The notes under the pieces were generated by a model. The model was not told where the DNA came from and searched no databases. It saw nothing but the letters and a program-made list of their open reading frames with translations. The position numbers and the translations under genes are program-made. From assembly GCA_910579865.1 (NCBI GenBank), contig CAJTXA010000014.1, forward strand, positions 50,840-114,839: a DNA stretch of 64,000 bases. The letters are read 5' to 3'. Shown here piece by piece: positions 17,694 to 27,600 of this stretch (positions are counted from its first letter, which is position 1; each line of letters begins with the position of its first letter). The DNA is from an uncultured Lachnospiraceae bacterium (GTDB taxonomy: Bacteria; Bacillota; Clostridia; Lachnospirales; Lachnospiraceae).

Positions 17694-19625
17694 CTATAGC
17701 TGTGTTACAATTAATTCTAGCATCTGATCAATTACTGTGACAAAACGAGAAGATGCATTATAAGCTGCTTGATACTTAACAAGATTTTGTAGTTCTTCAT
17801 CAGAAGATACATCCATAATCTGTCTTCGCACGCCATCTATGCCACTAATCAGTTTTTCCTGCTGCATAATCATATCATTATATAACTCGCCTGCTCCTGC
17901 TATCTGACCAATAAGCTCAGTATAATAATTCATATAATTCTTATTTGAACTATACTCTGGAAGAAGAACCAAATCATCTTTCTTCCATAATGCATCAATT
18001 TGATCAATTAATGGTCTGTTTTCACTGCCATCTACATTACTAAGCGGAATTAACTGATTGTTACTAAGGACATCTGGGTTTACTTCCAAATTTGTTAAAC
18101 TATAAAGAGATTCATTTTCTAATTCATCCCGATAATTATATACATAATACTTCTCCCCTGTAGTATCATCTACATATTCTGTGTATCGCTTTGTATGCTT
18201 TCTTGAAAATAATTCTGTTCCTTGTGTTCTTTCTTCATCTTTTCCATAACCAGCTTTATCTAAATCTAATACTCTAGTTCCTGCTTTTAGTGTTATTTGC
18301 TTTCCATTTACAGTTATCGTTTTATCTTGATCTAATTTTTTTGTTGGAGAAAGTACCTCATTAAAATCTTCTACAATTTTATTAATTAACTGATCAAATT
18401 CTCCCATAACTGTCATAATTGAAGATGGAATTACATAAGAATCATAATATTCCATTGCTTCTTCATAAGCAGGACTATCTTTTCCGCCTACATAATCGTT
18501 ATAATCAATTCCTTTTTTTCCTAACTCTTTTTCAAGTTCTCGAACTTTTGTCCAGATAACATCTCCATTTCCATCAATAAGACTGCTACCATCTGCAGCT
18601 TTGGTATCTCTAATAGAAAAATAATCACCACTATTAATTTTTCTCATATATTCCAGGCTTTTTTCTCCACCCTCATAGTCCTCTGCATTAGGAATATCTG
18701 TATAATTTGCTTTTGCACTACCTCTTGCTAATATATATGCCTTTAAAGATCCCATATCATTATTCTTCACTGTGGAGACCATTGCAGTAATATTAAAAAC
18801 TTCCTTTTGATTTAGATAATTCCATACTGGAACAACTAGCTCTGGATCGGCGTCTCCACCTGGATGAACCAGCCCCATTTCAAAAAATCCATTCTCGGTT
18901 ACAAAGTCTACATTTTCTGCTTTTACAGTGACTACACCGCCCTCTAATTCTTTATAGGAAATTTTAATTAATCCACCTAATTCATCTAAAAGATTATCCC
19001 TCTTATCTCGATAATCATTTGCAGATTCAATATCACCTACTTCAATTTTCGAAATCATCTTATTAAGACTATGAATTTCTGCCCCAATCTCATTAATTCG
19101 ATTTACAGAGTTAATTACTTTTTGATTTAATGTTAATTGATAATTGCGCATATCTGAATAAATCGAATTTGCTTTAGAAATAAAAGAAACCGCACTTTGC
19201 ACCAGTGCGGCCCTTGTTTCTGTGCCAAGAGGGTTCTTATTCACCTCCTGAATCGCTCTCCACATGTCCTCTAGATAATCCTGAAATGCTTCTCCTTCCA
19301 ATTCCCCGAAGTATCCTATTATTTCATCGATTACCTGCGCCTGGCTATCATAGAAGGCTTCCCTGCCACTCTCTTCTCTATATGCTTTATCTAATAATAC
19401 ATCTCTGACATGCCGGATATCCATAACTGATACCCCACGTCCAGACTGATTATAATATACCGATCCAACACTAAGCGTTTGATACGATCGATCGGAAAAT
19501 ACAACTTGTTGTCTTACATATCCTGGCGTATGCAAATTTGCCAGATTATGCGATGTTGTATTAATCGCATTCTGGCTTGCCTGTAAGCCAGAAACCCCTA
19601 TATAAAGGGATGACATTCCACCCAT
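17694..19625 (-). CDS. flgK: Flagellar hook-associated protein FlgK, first paralogue
   Basis: This 643-residue HAP1 has the typical start (SSLYIGVSGLQASQNAINTT, HNLANLHTPGYVRQQVV) and C-terminal motif (LQNLVKYQAAYNASSRFVTV). The ribosome binding site GGAAGG supports the first ATG at 19625; a second ATG three codons later is possible. It follows flgM by 21 bases. The pairing with a second, different FlgK directly downstream suggests specialised or heterotypic junctions. Confidence 0.93.
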   Translation of the reverse strand: MGGMSSLYIGVSGLQASQNAINTTSHNLANLHTPGYVRQQVVFSDRSYQTLSVGSVYYNQSGRGVSVMDIRHVRDVLLDKAYREESGREAFYDSQAQVIDEIIGYFGELEGEAFQDYLEDMWRAIQEVNKNPLGTETRAALVQSAVSFISKANSIYSDMRNYQLTLNQKVINSVNRINEIGAEIHSLNKMISKIEVGDIESANDYRDKRDNLLDELGGLIKISYKELEGGVVTVKAENVDFVTENGFFEMGLVHPGGDADPELVVPVWNYLNQKEVFNITAMVSTVKNNDMGSLKAYILARGSAKANYTDIPNAEDYEGGEKSLEYMRKINSGDYFSIRDTKAADGSSLIDGNGDVIWTKVRELEKELGKKGIDYNDYVGGKDSPAYEEAMEYYDSYVIPSSIMTVMGEFDQLINKIVEDFNEVLSPTKKLDQDKTITVNGKQITLKAGTRVLDLDKAGYGKDEERTQGTELFSRKHTKRYTEYVDDTTGEKYYVYNYRDELENESLYSLTNLEVNPDVLSNNQLIPLSNVDGSENRPLIDQIDALWKKDDLVLLPEYSSNKNYMNYYTELIGQIAGAGELYNDMIMQQEKLISGIDGVRRQIMDVSSDEELQNLVKYQAAYNASSRFVTVIDQMLELIVTQL

Positions 19626-19646
19626 AATATCCTTCCTTTCCTAACT

Positions 19647-19928
19647 TTAGAATATATTATATTTCTCATATTCTTCTATTAATTTTTCTGCAAAACTGCT
19701 GTTGCTTACTTGATAAGTTCCTGCTTCCATGCTTGCCTTAATCGCTGCAACTTTATCTTCTCGAATATCAGATGCCCGTGTAACTGCTTGTTTTGCAATC
19801 TGATAATCTCTTCCTGCACCGGAAATATGCAATTCATCTTTTGCTACTACTTTCCCAGTTGTCTGCATTTTTGTTTTATGTGTAGTCTGATAAAGATGAC
19901 CAATCTGGTTATATGCATCAATTCTCAT
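19647..19928 (-). CDS. flgM: Anti-sigma factor FlgM
   Basis: FlgM binds sigma-28/SigD until the hook is finished and FlgM is exported. The product has 93 residues from the ATG at 19928 (AAAGGAGGAAC upstream); the open frame extends further up, but that part is unconserved and overlaps flgN. The C-terminal helices (REDKVAAIKASMEAGTYQ, FAEKLIEEYEKYNIF) match the SigD-binding region. Here flgN precedes flgM, the reverse of Bacillus. Confidence 0.88.
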   Translation of the reverse strand: MRIDAYNQIGHLYQTTHKTKMQTTGKVVAKDELHISGAGRDYQIAKQAVTRASDIREDKVAAIKASMEAGTYQVSNSSFAEKLIEEYEKYNIF

Positions 19929-19980
19929 ATCTGTTCCTCCTTTTTCACCCAACAGAATTATATTTTCTGTAAGGTTTTTA

Positions 19981-20499
19981 TTACTGTGACCGATCAAATG
20001 CTCCGGAAACCCGCATATGTTCCCCAACATTATAAGCATTCTTGTCATAATTAGCCGTAAGCGGAGCCTGCCGTGCACTATTGAATAAATTAATATCGAA
20101 CTCTACTAACTCCAGAGATTCTTTCAAAAGCACTTTATTCATATCATTTACTTTTGTCATCTGTTTCATTGTAGTATGCAATTTATCATGAATTTCATAC
20201 AATCGTCTTTGTGTTTCTGGCTGTGCAGCCATCAACTCCGCCAATTTCTTTAATGTCAACTCTTTTGGCTTTCGATTGATAACCATAGCAATATCACTTG
20301 TACATTCCTGTCTTTTTTTCTCCAAAGGTTGTATCTTATTTGTCATAAGAATCTGTTCTTTTTCCACAATATCATTTAATGCCTGAATATCACCTTTTAC
20401 AATAATACCCGTTTTTTCTGTTGATAATTCTTTCAGTTCCTGATAAGCTACATTTTCTTTTTCTAGTGTTTGAATTAACTCTTCAATTAGACTTGCCAT
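19981..20499 (-). CDS. flgN: Flagellar export chaperone FlgN
   Basis: FlgN is the cytoplasmic chaperone that holds FlgK and FlgL for export. The 172-residue, highly helical protein (MASLIEELIQTLEKENVAYQ; LKKLAELMAAQPETQRRL) fits the FlgN family, and two flgK genes and flgL follow in the same operon. GGAGAGG precedes the ATG. It is the first gene of the late flagellar operon; a TATAAT at 20553-20558 (minus) lies upstream with a poor -35. No clear SigD site is seen. Confidence 0.85.
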   Translation of the reverse strand: MASLIEELIQTLEKENVAYQELKELSTEKTGIIVKGDIQALNDIVEKEQILMTNKIQPLEKKRQECTSDIAMVINRKPKELTLKKLAELMAAQPETQRRLYEIHDKLHTTMKQMTKVNDMNKVLLKESLELVEFDINLFNSARQAPLTANYDKNAYNVGEHMRVSGAFDRSQ

Positions 20500-20637
20500 A
20501 GCAACCTCTCCTTTGTACTTCTGCCTATAATATCGGATATTTTGAGATTTACATTATAGTATAACCTGACATTTTTAAACTTAACCACTCTTTCTTTTTA
20601 TAAAAAACCTGAAAAATACTGCATTTTTCTTTTATAT

Positions 20638-20672
20638 AAAAAATGAAGACATTCCAAAGAATATCTTCATTT
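20638..20672 (-). terminator. Terminator after yvyF
   Basis: The hairpin AAATGAAGATATTC/GAATGTCTTCATTT with a 4-base loop is followed on the minus strand by TTTTTT. It separates the recD2-comFC-yvyF unit from the flgN operon. Confidence 0.8.
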
Positions 20673-20717
20673 CTTATCAAAAAATGTTTTATTAAAGTAT
20701 TCCAAAACCTAAAATAT

Positions 20718-21122
20718 TTATTTATCAAGAAAGCGCATTTTATTTCCATCTTTCTTTATCTCTGGTTCTGGCTCCTTCTCTTTATGTATGCTGGCTCCTA
20801 GTTGATTTGCCATTTTATCTGCACACTTTGGACAATATTTTCCTTTTGCAATTGGCTTTCCACATCTTAAACATTCAATTCCAGAAGCACTTGGATCTTG
20901 AAAATACAAGCGTTCCTCTCGTACCCATTTTTTTAATTGTTCTACACTAACATCCATCTCTTTGGATACTTCTACAATTGTTACATGTTCATTTTCTCGA
21001 ATATACTGTTTTACCTCCTGATACTTTTCTTCCAATGCCTTTTCACAATCTGGACATATCGGACGATTGACTCTATGAAATAACCGTCCACACCTTCTGC
21101 AATTTGTTAAATCAAAACTCAT
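20718..21122 (-). CDS. yvyF: Flagellar operon protein YvyF (TIGR03826)
   Basis: The start is the ATG at 21122 (GGAGGAGAAGGT upstream), giving 134 residues. The layout is an N-terminal zinc ribbon (CRRCGRLFHRVNRPICPDC), a central winged-helix-like part (TIVEVSKEMDVSVEQLKKWV) and a second ribbon (CLRCGKPIAKGKYCPKC). In Bacillus it sits between comFC and flgM, as here. The role is not well established; it is thought to regulate flagellar genes (YvyF/FlgM region). Confidence 0.85.
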   Translation of the reverse strand: MSFDLTNCRRCGRLFHRVNRPICPDCEKALEEKYQEVKQYIRENEHVTIVEVSKEMDVSVEQLKKWVREERLYFQDPSASGIECLRCGKPIAKGKYCPKCADKMANQLGASIHKEKEPEPEIKKDGNKMRFLDK

Positions 21123-21171
21123 ACCTTCTCCTCCGTTTCTACTAATGTCTGCGTTTTGATAGACTTTACTA

Positions 21172-21909
21172 TTATACCTCATATCCTGTTCCAATACAAA
21201 GACTAATAAAATAAATTTCTTGTATTCCTACCGTTTTTAAAACTTCAGAACAGGCATCTATCGTACTCCCTGTAGTATAAATATCATCCACTAGTATTAT
21301 CTTTTTATATTTTACACCTTTTTTCCCAATTTGAAAAGCATTTATCAGATTTTTTCTTCTTTCTTCTTCATTTAATTCTTTTTGCGGAAGAGTTTTTTTG
21401 CTCCTTTTAATCAGAGTGGTATCTACTGGAATAGAAAGCAAAAAAGAAAGTTCCTTTGCAAGCACTTCTGCCTGATTAAATCCTCTATTAATTTGCTTCT
21501 TTTTATGAATTGGAACAGGAATCATACAATCTACCTTCCAATTCAAAATTCGTTCTCCAAAATATTTTACCATCTCTTCTGCATAGCCCTTTGCATACTC
21601 TCTTCGATTTTGAAATTTAAAATATGCAATTGACTTCTGCATTACACTATCATAAGGATAAAGAGCCATACCTTCTTTATAACAATGCTTCCCTTTTGTA
21701 CAATCATAGCAATACTCTTGTTCCTCTTTTGCAAGAGGTTTCCCACACTTTTTACAACGTGGTTCTAAAATTGGCTGTAACTGTTTTCTACAAACAGTAC
21801 AAACGCTTTCCCCCTTTGGTGTCACAATCTTATGACATACAAAACAACGTCTTGGATATACCAAGTACAATAGTTCTTCTGCTAATTTCCCCTTCTGTCT
21901 TTCTATCAA
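21172..21909 (-). CDS. comFC: ComF family phosphoribosyltransferase-like protein
   Basis: ComFC/GntX-type proteins aid DNA uptake and processing in competent bacteria. The 245-residue product starts at a TTG (21907-21909) with GGAGG about 10 bases upstream. An N-terminal double zinc finger (CFVCHK ... CTVC, CKKCGKPL ... CYDC) is followed by a PRTase domain with the PRPP loop LVDDIYTTGST. No comFA helicase gene is adjacent; RecD2 sits in its place. Confidence 0.9.
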   Translation of the reverse strand: MIERQKGKLAEELLYLVYPRRCFVCHKIVTPKGESVCTVCRKQLQPILEPRCKKCGKPLAKEEQEYCYDCTKGKHCYKEGMALYPYDSVMQKSIAYFKFQNRREYAKGYAEEMVKYFGERILNWKVDCMIPVPIHKKKQINRGFNQAEVLAKELSFLLSIPVDTTLIKRSKKTLPQKELNEEERRKNLINAFQIGKKGVKYKKIILVDDIYTTGSTIDACSEVLKTVGIQEIYFISLCIGTGYEV

Positions 21910-21945
21910 ATATATGCTTCCTCCATTTCCCTTATTAATACAATG

Positions 21946-24174
21946 CTACAAAAAAGTATGGTTCACTACCTCGTTGATACGATCTTGCAGTCCAGAATAT
22001 CGCTTTTGTTCCCTTTCATTCTTTGCCATCTCATAAAAAGTTTCCGCATTTCCTACTAGACAAACACATTTTTTTGCCCTTGTTACAGCTGTATACAAAA
22101 GATTCCGGCTCATCAGCATCTGTGGTCCAGTAAGAAGTGGAATAATCACGGCTGGATATTCACTCCCTTGCGACTTATGAATTGTAATCGCATAGGCAAG
22201 TTCTAACTCTTCTAACTGTTTAAAACTATATTCTACAAAACGCCCTTCCTCAAATTCAACACTCATCTGTTCAGCAAATAGATTAATTTCTCGTATAATC
22301 CCCATATCTCCATTAAATACACCTAAACCCTGCTCAATTGGAATTCCATTTTTACTTCGAATCTCCCATTCCAACTGATAATTATTCTTAATCTGCATGA
22401 CCTTATCCCCTTCTCGGTATTTCCCAGTGCCATACTCTTTTTCTTTTTTATTTGGTTCTGGTGGATTTAGATATTCTTGTAAAATTGTATTTAATCGTTC
22501 TACTCCTAATAGTCCTTTTCGCATAGGAGTTAAAACCTGTATTTCTGATTCTTTTGCATTGACATAACTTGGTAATTTTTTCTGAATCAAGGTAATCATT
22601 GCACTGATAATTGTATTGGCATCTTCTCTTTTTAAAAAAAGAAAATCCTTACTTTTATTGTCTAATAGAATTGGTATCCCCTCATTAATTTTATGCGCAT
22701 TAATTACAATATCACTCTGTGTTGCTTGCCGAAAAATTTTCTTTAAACTGACAACCGGAAACTGCTTTGATGCAATCATATCCCTTAACACATTTCCTGG
22801 TCCAACACTAGGAAGCTGATTGACGTCTCCCACCAATATCAATCGTGTTCCTATCATTACCGCCTTTAACAAGGCATACATTAGACCAATATCTACCATA
22901 GACATTTCATCAATAATAATCACATCACTTTCCAGCGGATTTTGTTCATTTCTTTCAAATACGGCTGTACTTCCTGTTTCATCTGCTCCGCCATTTAATT
23001 CCAATAGACGATGAATGGTCTTTGCTTCACAACCTGTTGCTTCTGTCATCCGTTTTGCTGCACGTCCAGTTGGTGCCGCCAATAAAATCTCCAACCCTTG
23101 TGATTCAAAATAGCGAATCATTGCATTAATTGTTGTTGTTTTTCCAGTTCCAGGCCCTCCTGTTAAAATAAAAAGCCCATTCTTTACCGCTTCATAGACT
23201 GCCTTTCTTTGCATCTCATCCAAAGTTGTTCCCGTTTCCTGTTCAATCTGTTCTAGCTTTTGATAAACAACGGTTTCTTTTGCTTCGGTCTTTAAATCGA
23301 GATCATATAACATTCTTGCAACATTTAACTCCATATAGTAATAGGTAGCCCCAAATACTAACTTTTGTTCTTCCTTTTCCTTAATTACAATTCGTTTATT
23401 AATTGCTAAATCCATCACATGCTGCTCAATTGATTCTAATTCAATTCCTAATAACTCTTTTGTTATTCCAAAAAGTTGATCGATTGGTAAATAAACATGT
23501 CCTGCTCCAGTCGCTTTAAAAAGTGCATATAAAATTCCGCTGCGAATACGAAAATCAGAATCAGCATGTATTCCAGCACGAATCGCTATCTCATCTGCAA
23601 TACGAAACCCCACTCCCTTAATATCATCTGCCAACTGATAAGGATTTTGTTTCAATACTCGATAAACTTCTGGTCCATATTGATTATAGATTTTTATGGC
23701 AAGAGCAGAGGTAATTCCATATTCTTGAAGAAAAATCATTGCCTTTCGCATATCCTTTTTTTCTTCCATCTGTGCTGCAATCTCGATTGCCTTTTTTTCA
23801 CTAATTCCTTTTATTTCAACCAGTCTTTCTGGCTCCTCTTCAATAATTCGAAAGGTGTCCTTCTTAAAACGCTTTACAATCCGAGCTGCCATCACTGCTC
23901 CAAGTCCTTTAATTGCACCAGAACCAAGATAGCGTTCAATCGCTATTGTATTCTCTGGCGCTTTTACTTCATATGTTTCTACTCGGAGTTGTTCTCCATA
24001 AAGAGTATGTGTTGTAAATTCTCCTACTATTTCTAGACATTCGCCTTCTGCAATCAGTTGGAATGTTCCTACACAAGTAATCTCCTCTCCATTTGAAGAA
24101 AGATGAAATACTGTATAACCATTATCACTGTTGCGAAATACAATCTTTTCTACATATCCTTCTACTACTGCCAT
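21946..24174 (-). CDS. recD2: RecD2-type ATP-dependent DNA helicase
   Basis: RecD2 is a 5'-3' SF1B helicase of organisms without RecBC and takes part in repair and mismatch processing. The best start is the ATG at 24174 (AGGAG 6 bases upstream). Of its 742 residues, the N-terminal OB-like part (GYVEKIVFRNSDNGYTVFHL) and helix-hairpin-helix repeats precede the motor core: Walker A GGPGTGKTT, Walker B IIDEMSMVD, VGDVNQLPSVGPG, and motif VI AITIHKSQGSEY ... AVTRAKK. Confidence 0.95.
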   Translation of the reverse strand: MAVVEGYVEKIVFRNSDNGYTVFHLSSNGEEITCVGTFQLIAEGECLEIVGEFTTHTLYGEQLRVETYEVKAPENTIAIERYLGSGAIKGLGAVMAARIVKRFKKDTFRIIEEEPERLVEIKGISEKKAIEIAAQMEEKKDMRKAMIFLQEYGITSALAIKIYNQYGPEVYRVLKQNPYQLADDIKGVGFRIADEIAIRAGIHADSDFRIRSGILYALFKATGAGHVYLPIDQLFGITKELLGIELESIEQHVMDLAINKRIVIKEKEEQKLVFGATYYYMELNVARMLYDLDLKTEAKETVVYQKLEQIEQETGTTLDEMQRKAVYEAVKNGLFILTGGPGTGKTTTINAMIRYFESQGLEILLAAPTGRAAKRMTEATGCEAKTIHRLLELNGGADETGSTAVFERNEQNPLESDVIIIDEMSMVDIGLMYALLKAVMIGTRLILVGDVNQLPSVGPGNVLRDMIASKQFPVVSLKKIFRQATQSDIVINAHKINEGIPILLDNKSKDFLFLKREDANTIISAMITLIQKKLPSYVNAKESEIQVLTPMRKGLLGVERLNTILQEYLNPPEPNKKEKEYGTGKYREGDKVMQIKNNYQLEWEIRSKNGIPIEQGLGVFNGDMGIIREINLFAEQMSVEFEEGRFVEYSFKQLEELELAYAITIHKSQGSEYPAVIIPLLTGPQMLMSRNLLYTAVTRAKKCVCLVGNAETFYEMAKNEREQKRYSGLQDRINEVVNHTFL

Positions 24175-24214
24175 GTTCACTCCTACCTGATGTAAACTAA
24201 TTTTTTCTAAATAT

Positions 24215-24260
24215 AAACATAGGCAATGCCAGAATTTTCCAATTCGACACTGCCCTTTTT
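24215..24260. terminator. Hairpin between flagellar rod genes and recD2
   Basis: An inverted repeat pairs GGCAATGCCAGAATT with AATTCGACACTGCC using wobble pairs and one bulge. A T-rich stretch follows on the plus strand. It probably ends the mbl-flgF-flgG-flgJ transcript. Confidence 0.5.
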
Positions 24261-24279
24261 CTATTTTTCCACATCAGTC

Positions 24280-24624
24280 TTATTCTAATTCATAAGTCCT
24301 TTTCATCTGCTCATAAAGCGTCTGTGCAAGTCCTAGCTGCCCTGAATCAGCAACATTTTTCGCATATTCTTGATACAGATTATCTTCAAACATATTCATA
24401 TAAGAAGACTCCGACGAATCTTCTTTATGTACCGTTTCTTTCATTGCTTCAAACATCTGTTCTACAAAATACGTTTCAAATTCTTTGCAGGCATCGAAAA
24501 GCTGTTCCTCTGTAGCAGAACTATAGTCCTTTGATGCTGCATTTTCTGCAGAAGAAGCTGTATTTTGTTTCATTGTATCAAGATAAGAATTTCCAAATCC
24601 TGTTAAACTATCCACTACTGACAT
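24280..24624 (-). CDS. Rod-binding protein (FlgJ N-terminal domain type)
   Basis: The 114-residue protein carries the rod-binding domain: ACKEFETYFVEQMFEAM, then MNMFEDNLYQEYAKNVA and GLAQTLYEQM. It lacks the muramidase domain of proteobacterial FlgJ, as usual in Firmicutes. It should help the rod assemble through the cell wall. It ends the mbl-flgF-flgG operon, 15 bases after flgG. Confidence 0.88.
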   Translation of the reverse strand: MSVVDSLTGFGNSYLDTMKQNTASSAENAASKDYSSATEEQLFDACKEFETYFVEQMFEAMKETVHKEDSSESSYMNMFEDNLYQEYAKNVADSGQLGLAQTLYEQMKRTYELE

Positions 24625-24639
24625 ATTATGTTATCCTTT

Positions 24640-25452
24640 CTAACGTTTCAACTGATTTGCCTGTCCTAACATCTCATCAGAAGTTGTAATTGCTTTTGAG
24701 TTCATCTCATAAGCACGCTGTGCAATAATCATATCTACCATTTCGTCTACTACCTGTACATTGGAAGCCTCTAGATATCCTTGTGAAATCTTACTTGTCT
24801 TTACATTTCCTGAAGACTCTAATACTGGATCACCAGAAGCAGCCGATACCTGATACATACTATCTCCTGTCTTTACTAAACCAGCCGGATTTGTAAACTG
24901 TACTAATCCAATTCGAATTCCCAATGGCTTTGGATTGTTCTGCTCATCTGGATAGCAAAATGTTCCATCTTCTGTAATTGTCAGTTTTGCTGTATCAATT
25001 GTAGAATCAAATAAAATAGAAGCTCCATTTGTATCTAAAACAGGTAAGCCTTCTGCTGTTGCTAACATTGTTCCACTGTTGGCAATTGCCATCTGAAACT
25101 TTCCAGTTCTTGTATAATAAACTTCTCCATCTTCTCCTCTTACACGAAAAAAGCCATTTCCCTGAATTGCAAAATCCCAAGTACCATCACTTGGCTGAAC
25201 TGGTCCTTGACGAAAAGCAGTTGAAACAGAAGAATTTCGCACACCAAGTCCAATCTGTGCATCAATTGGTTTTTGTTCTCCATTTGAAGATGTTGTTTTT
25301 GTTTGAATACTTTGATATAATAACGATTTAAATTCTGCTGTTTCTTTTTTATAAGAAGTTGTATTTACATTTGCAAGATTATTGGCAATTACATCAATTG
25401 TTGTCTGCTGTGTTCTCATTCCAGATGCAGCAGTCCATAGTGAACGCATCAT
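24640..25452 (-). CDS. flgG: Flagellar basal-body rod protein FlgG / FlhP-like
   Basis: The 270-residue protein has the rod/hook family ends (MRSLWTAASGMRTQQTTIDV, NNLANVNTTSYKK; GYLEASNVQVVDEMVDMIIA). It forms part of the distal rod outside the membrane, exported without a cleaved signal. In Bacillus the equivalent genes next to mbl are flhO and flhP, so by position this is FlhP. Confidence 0.92.
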   Translation of the reverse strand: MMRSLWTAASGMRTQQTTIDVIANNLANVNTTSYKKETAEFKSLLYQSIQTKTTSSNGEQKPIDAQIGLGVRNSSVSTAFRQGPVQPSDGTWDFAIQGNGFFRVRGEDGEVYYTRTGKFQMAIANSGTMLATAEGLPVLDTNGASILFDSTIDTAKLTITEDGTFCYPDEQNNPKPLGIRIGLVQFTNPAGLVKTGDSMYQVSAASGDPVLESSGNVKTSKISQGYLEASNVQVVDEMVDMIIAQRAYEMNSKAITTSDEMLGQANQLKR

Positions 25453-25479
25453 TGTTTTATTCTCCTCTCATTTAAAATC

Positions 25480-26247
25480 CTATAAAGCTCCTAATGTCAC
25501 ATCTTTTGAAAGTGTATCATCCGCTGTCTGTATAAACTTCTGGTTTGCTTCATAGGCTCTTGCAATTGTAATCAGCTCTACCATTTCTGAAATTACATTG
25601 ACATTAGACTGCTCCAAATAGCCTTGACGGAGCACAGCATCTGCCTGTTTTTGTGTTGCTCCTTCTACTGGATCATACATATTCTCTCCATATTTTCTTA
25701 GATAGTTATAATCTTCAAAATCGACTACCTTAATCTGATCAACAACTTCTCCATTTTCAAAAATTCGTCCTGTTGTATCAATCCTTACTTCTGCTTGTGT
25801 ATCCAACTGAATATTTCCACCTATCCCCTGTACAAAATCGCCATCCTTCGTAACCAGCCAGCCATCTTTCGTCAATGCAAAAGAACCATCTCTTGTATAC
25901 TTTAACGACTCTACTCCTGCTTTGTTTTTAAACGAAATCTCAAAAAATCCATCTCCAGCCAACGCTACATCCAGCGTATTATCTGTTGTCTTAAGGGAAC
26001 CTTGTGTATAATCAGTAAAATTCTCACCAATCTTTACACCAAGTGTTGTCTGCCCAATTCGACGATCCCAAAATCCCTCTGAACTGTCTCTTAACTTGGT
26101 AATCATCAATTCATCAAAAGATTGTGAAGTTGCTCCCTCTTTCTTATACCCTGTAGTAGCAGAATTTGCAAGATTATTTGTAATGGTATCCATTCTGTAC
26201 TGCTGATTCAACATTCCTGTATAAGCTGTGTATAATCCTCTTACCAT
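25480..26247 (-). CDS. flgF: Flagellar basal-body rod protein FlgF / FlhO-like
   Basis: The 255-residue rod protein has the same fold as its neighbour: MVRGLYTAYTGMLNQQYRMD, NNLANSATTGYKK, and a C-terminal EQSNVNVISEMVELITIARA helix. Gene order mbl-flhO-flhP matches Bacillus. It lies 48 bases after mbl, so it is probably cotranscribed with it. Confidence 0.9.
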   Translation of the reverse strand: MVRGLYTAYTGMLNQQYRMDTITNNLANSATTGYKKEGATSQSFDELMITKLRDSSEGFWDRRIGQTTLGVKIGENFTDYTQGSLKTTDNTLDVALAGDGFFEISFKNKAGVESLKYTRDGSFALTKDGWLVTKDGDFVQGIGGNIQLDTQAEVRIDTTGRIFENGEVVDQIKVVDFEDYNYLRKYGENMYDPVEGATQKQADAVLRQGYLEQSNVNVISEMVELITIARAYEANQKFIQTADDTLSKDVTLGAL

Positions 26248-26295
26248 ATCTCTCTCCTTTGCATCCGCTTATTAAACAGATGCTTCTATTTTTCA

Positions 26296-27288
26296 TTATG
26301 CATCTTTCTTTCCGCTTAAAAACTCAATAAACTTTCCGGTTCCAATTGCCACTGCTGTCATAGGTTCCTCTGCTGTCATAGTATTGATTCCTGTTTTCTC
26401 TTCAATTAATTCCTCTAATCCCTGTAGCAAACATCCACCACCTGTTAAAACAATTCCTCTATCTGCAATATCTGCTGCCAATTCTGGAGGGGTCTTTTCT
26501 AGCACACTGTGTACTGCCTCTACAATCTGTGCTGTTGCCCCACGTAAAGCCTCCTCTGTTTCCTCGGAAGTTACAGTAATCGTCTTTGGAAGTCCTGTTA
26601 CCAAATTTCTTCCCCGCACATCCATAGTAGCTACCTCTGCTCTTTTATAAGCAGAACCAATTTTAATTTTAATATCCTCTGCTGTACGTTCTCCAATTAA
26701 AAGATTATGTTTTTTTCGCATATAATGTACAATTGCTTCATCAAAATCATCCCCAGCAATTTTAATTGAAGTACTTACTACTGTTCCTCCCAAAGAAATC
26801 ACGGCAATATCTGTCGTTCCACCACCAATATCCACAATCATATTTCCGCAAGGCTTAGAAATATCAATTCCAGCTCCAATCGCTGCTGCAATTGGTTCCT
26901 CAATAATCGCTACTTCTCGTGCCCCTACCTGATAAGTAGCATCCTCTACAGCCTTCTTTTCTACTTCCGTTACACCACTTGGTACACAAACACTAATTCG
27001 AGGCTTTTTTAGTGTTCTTTTGCCAAGTGCTTTTCGAATAAAATGTTTTAACATTTTCTCTGTCACAGTATAATCAGAAATTACCCCTTGACGAAGCGGC
27101 CGAACTGCTACAATATTCCCCGGTGTTCGTCCAATCATCAAACGTGCTTCCTCTCCAATTGCCCGAATTTTATTTGTATCTTTATCAAATGCCACTACAG
27201 ATGGCTCTTTTAACACAACGCCTTTTCCTCTTACATAAACAAGGATGCTTGCTGTTCCCAAATCAATTCCTATATCAGTTGATAACAT
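26296..27288 (-). CDS. mbl: MreB/Mbl-type actin-like rod-shape protein
   Basis: This bacterial actin guides side-wall peptidoglycan synthesis beneath the membrane. The product is 330 residues from the ATG at 27288 (AGGAGA upstream); the frame extends further but without homology. Phosphate and adenosine motifs are present: DIGIDLGTASILVYVRGKG (phosphate 1), MIVDIGGGTTDIAVISLGG (phosphate 2), GIVLTGGGCLLQGLEE (adenosine). Placement beside spoIIID and flhO/flhP points to the Mbl branch. Confidence 0.93.
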   Translation of the reverse strand: MLSTDIGIDLGTASILVYVRGKGVVLKEPSVVAFDKDTNKIRAIGEEARLMIGRTPGNIVAVRPLRQGVISDYTVTEKMLKHFIRKALGKRTLKKPRISVCVPSGVTEVEKKAVEDATYQVGAREVAIIEEPIAAAIGAGIDISKPCGNMIVDIGGGTTDIAVISLGGTVVSTSIKIAGDDFDEAIVHYMRKKHNLLIGERTAEDIKIKIGSAYKRAEVATMDVRGRNLVTGLPKTITVTSEETEEALRGATAQIVEAVHSVLEKTPPELAADIADRGIVLTGGGCLLQGLEELIEEKTGINTMTAEEPMTAVAIGTGKFIEFLSGKKDA

Positions 27289-27600
27289 ATTACATGTTCT
27301 CCTTTCTCTCTTCTTCACAGGCAGAACTACCTTATTCTGTCTATTTCTTTCAAACGGTATACACAAACAAATGTTCGTCTTTTCTGTATCTAATCTGCAA
27401 TTCTACCAGTATCCACCAGTATCCTTTCACATTATATACAATTTTCTCCGATTTTAAAAGGACTTTCTGCAATATTTCAACTTTTTTTCAAAAAACACCA
27501 CATCCTTTTATTTTATCGGCATATTTCCAGCTTCTATTTACTTTTTTGCTCTGGTACTATTCTCCCATCTTCCTAATATAAGCATAAATTCCTTTTCAAT
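27289..27600. other. Spacer upstream of mbl
   Basis: AT-rich sequence between the chemoreceptor terminator and mbl must hold the mbl promoter (minus strand), but I see no convincing hexamer pair and no gene. Confidence 0.4.

Noticed and set aside
20553..20581. SigD promoter for the flgN operon
   Set aside because: A TAAA and a TCCGATAT occur nearby, but only 10 bases apart, too short for sigma-28; a plain TATAAT with a poor -35 is all that remains.
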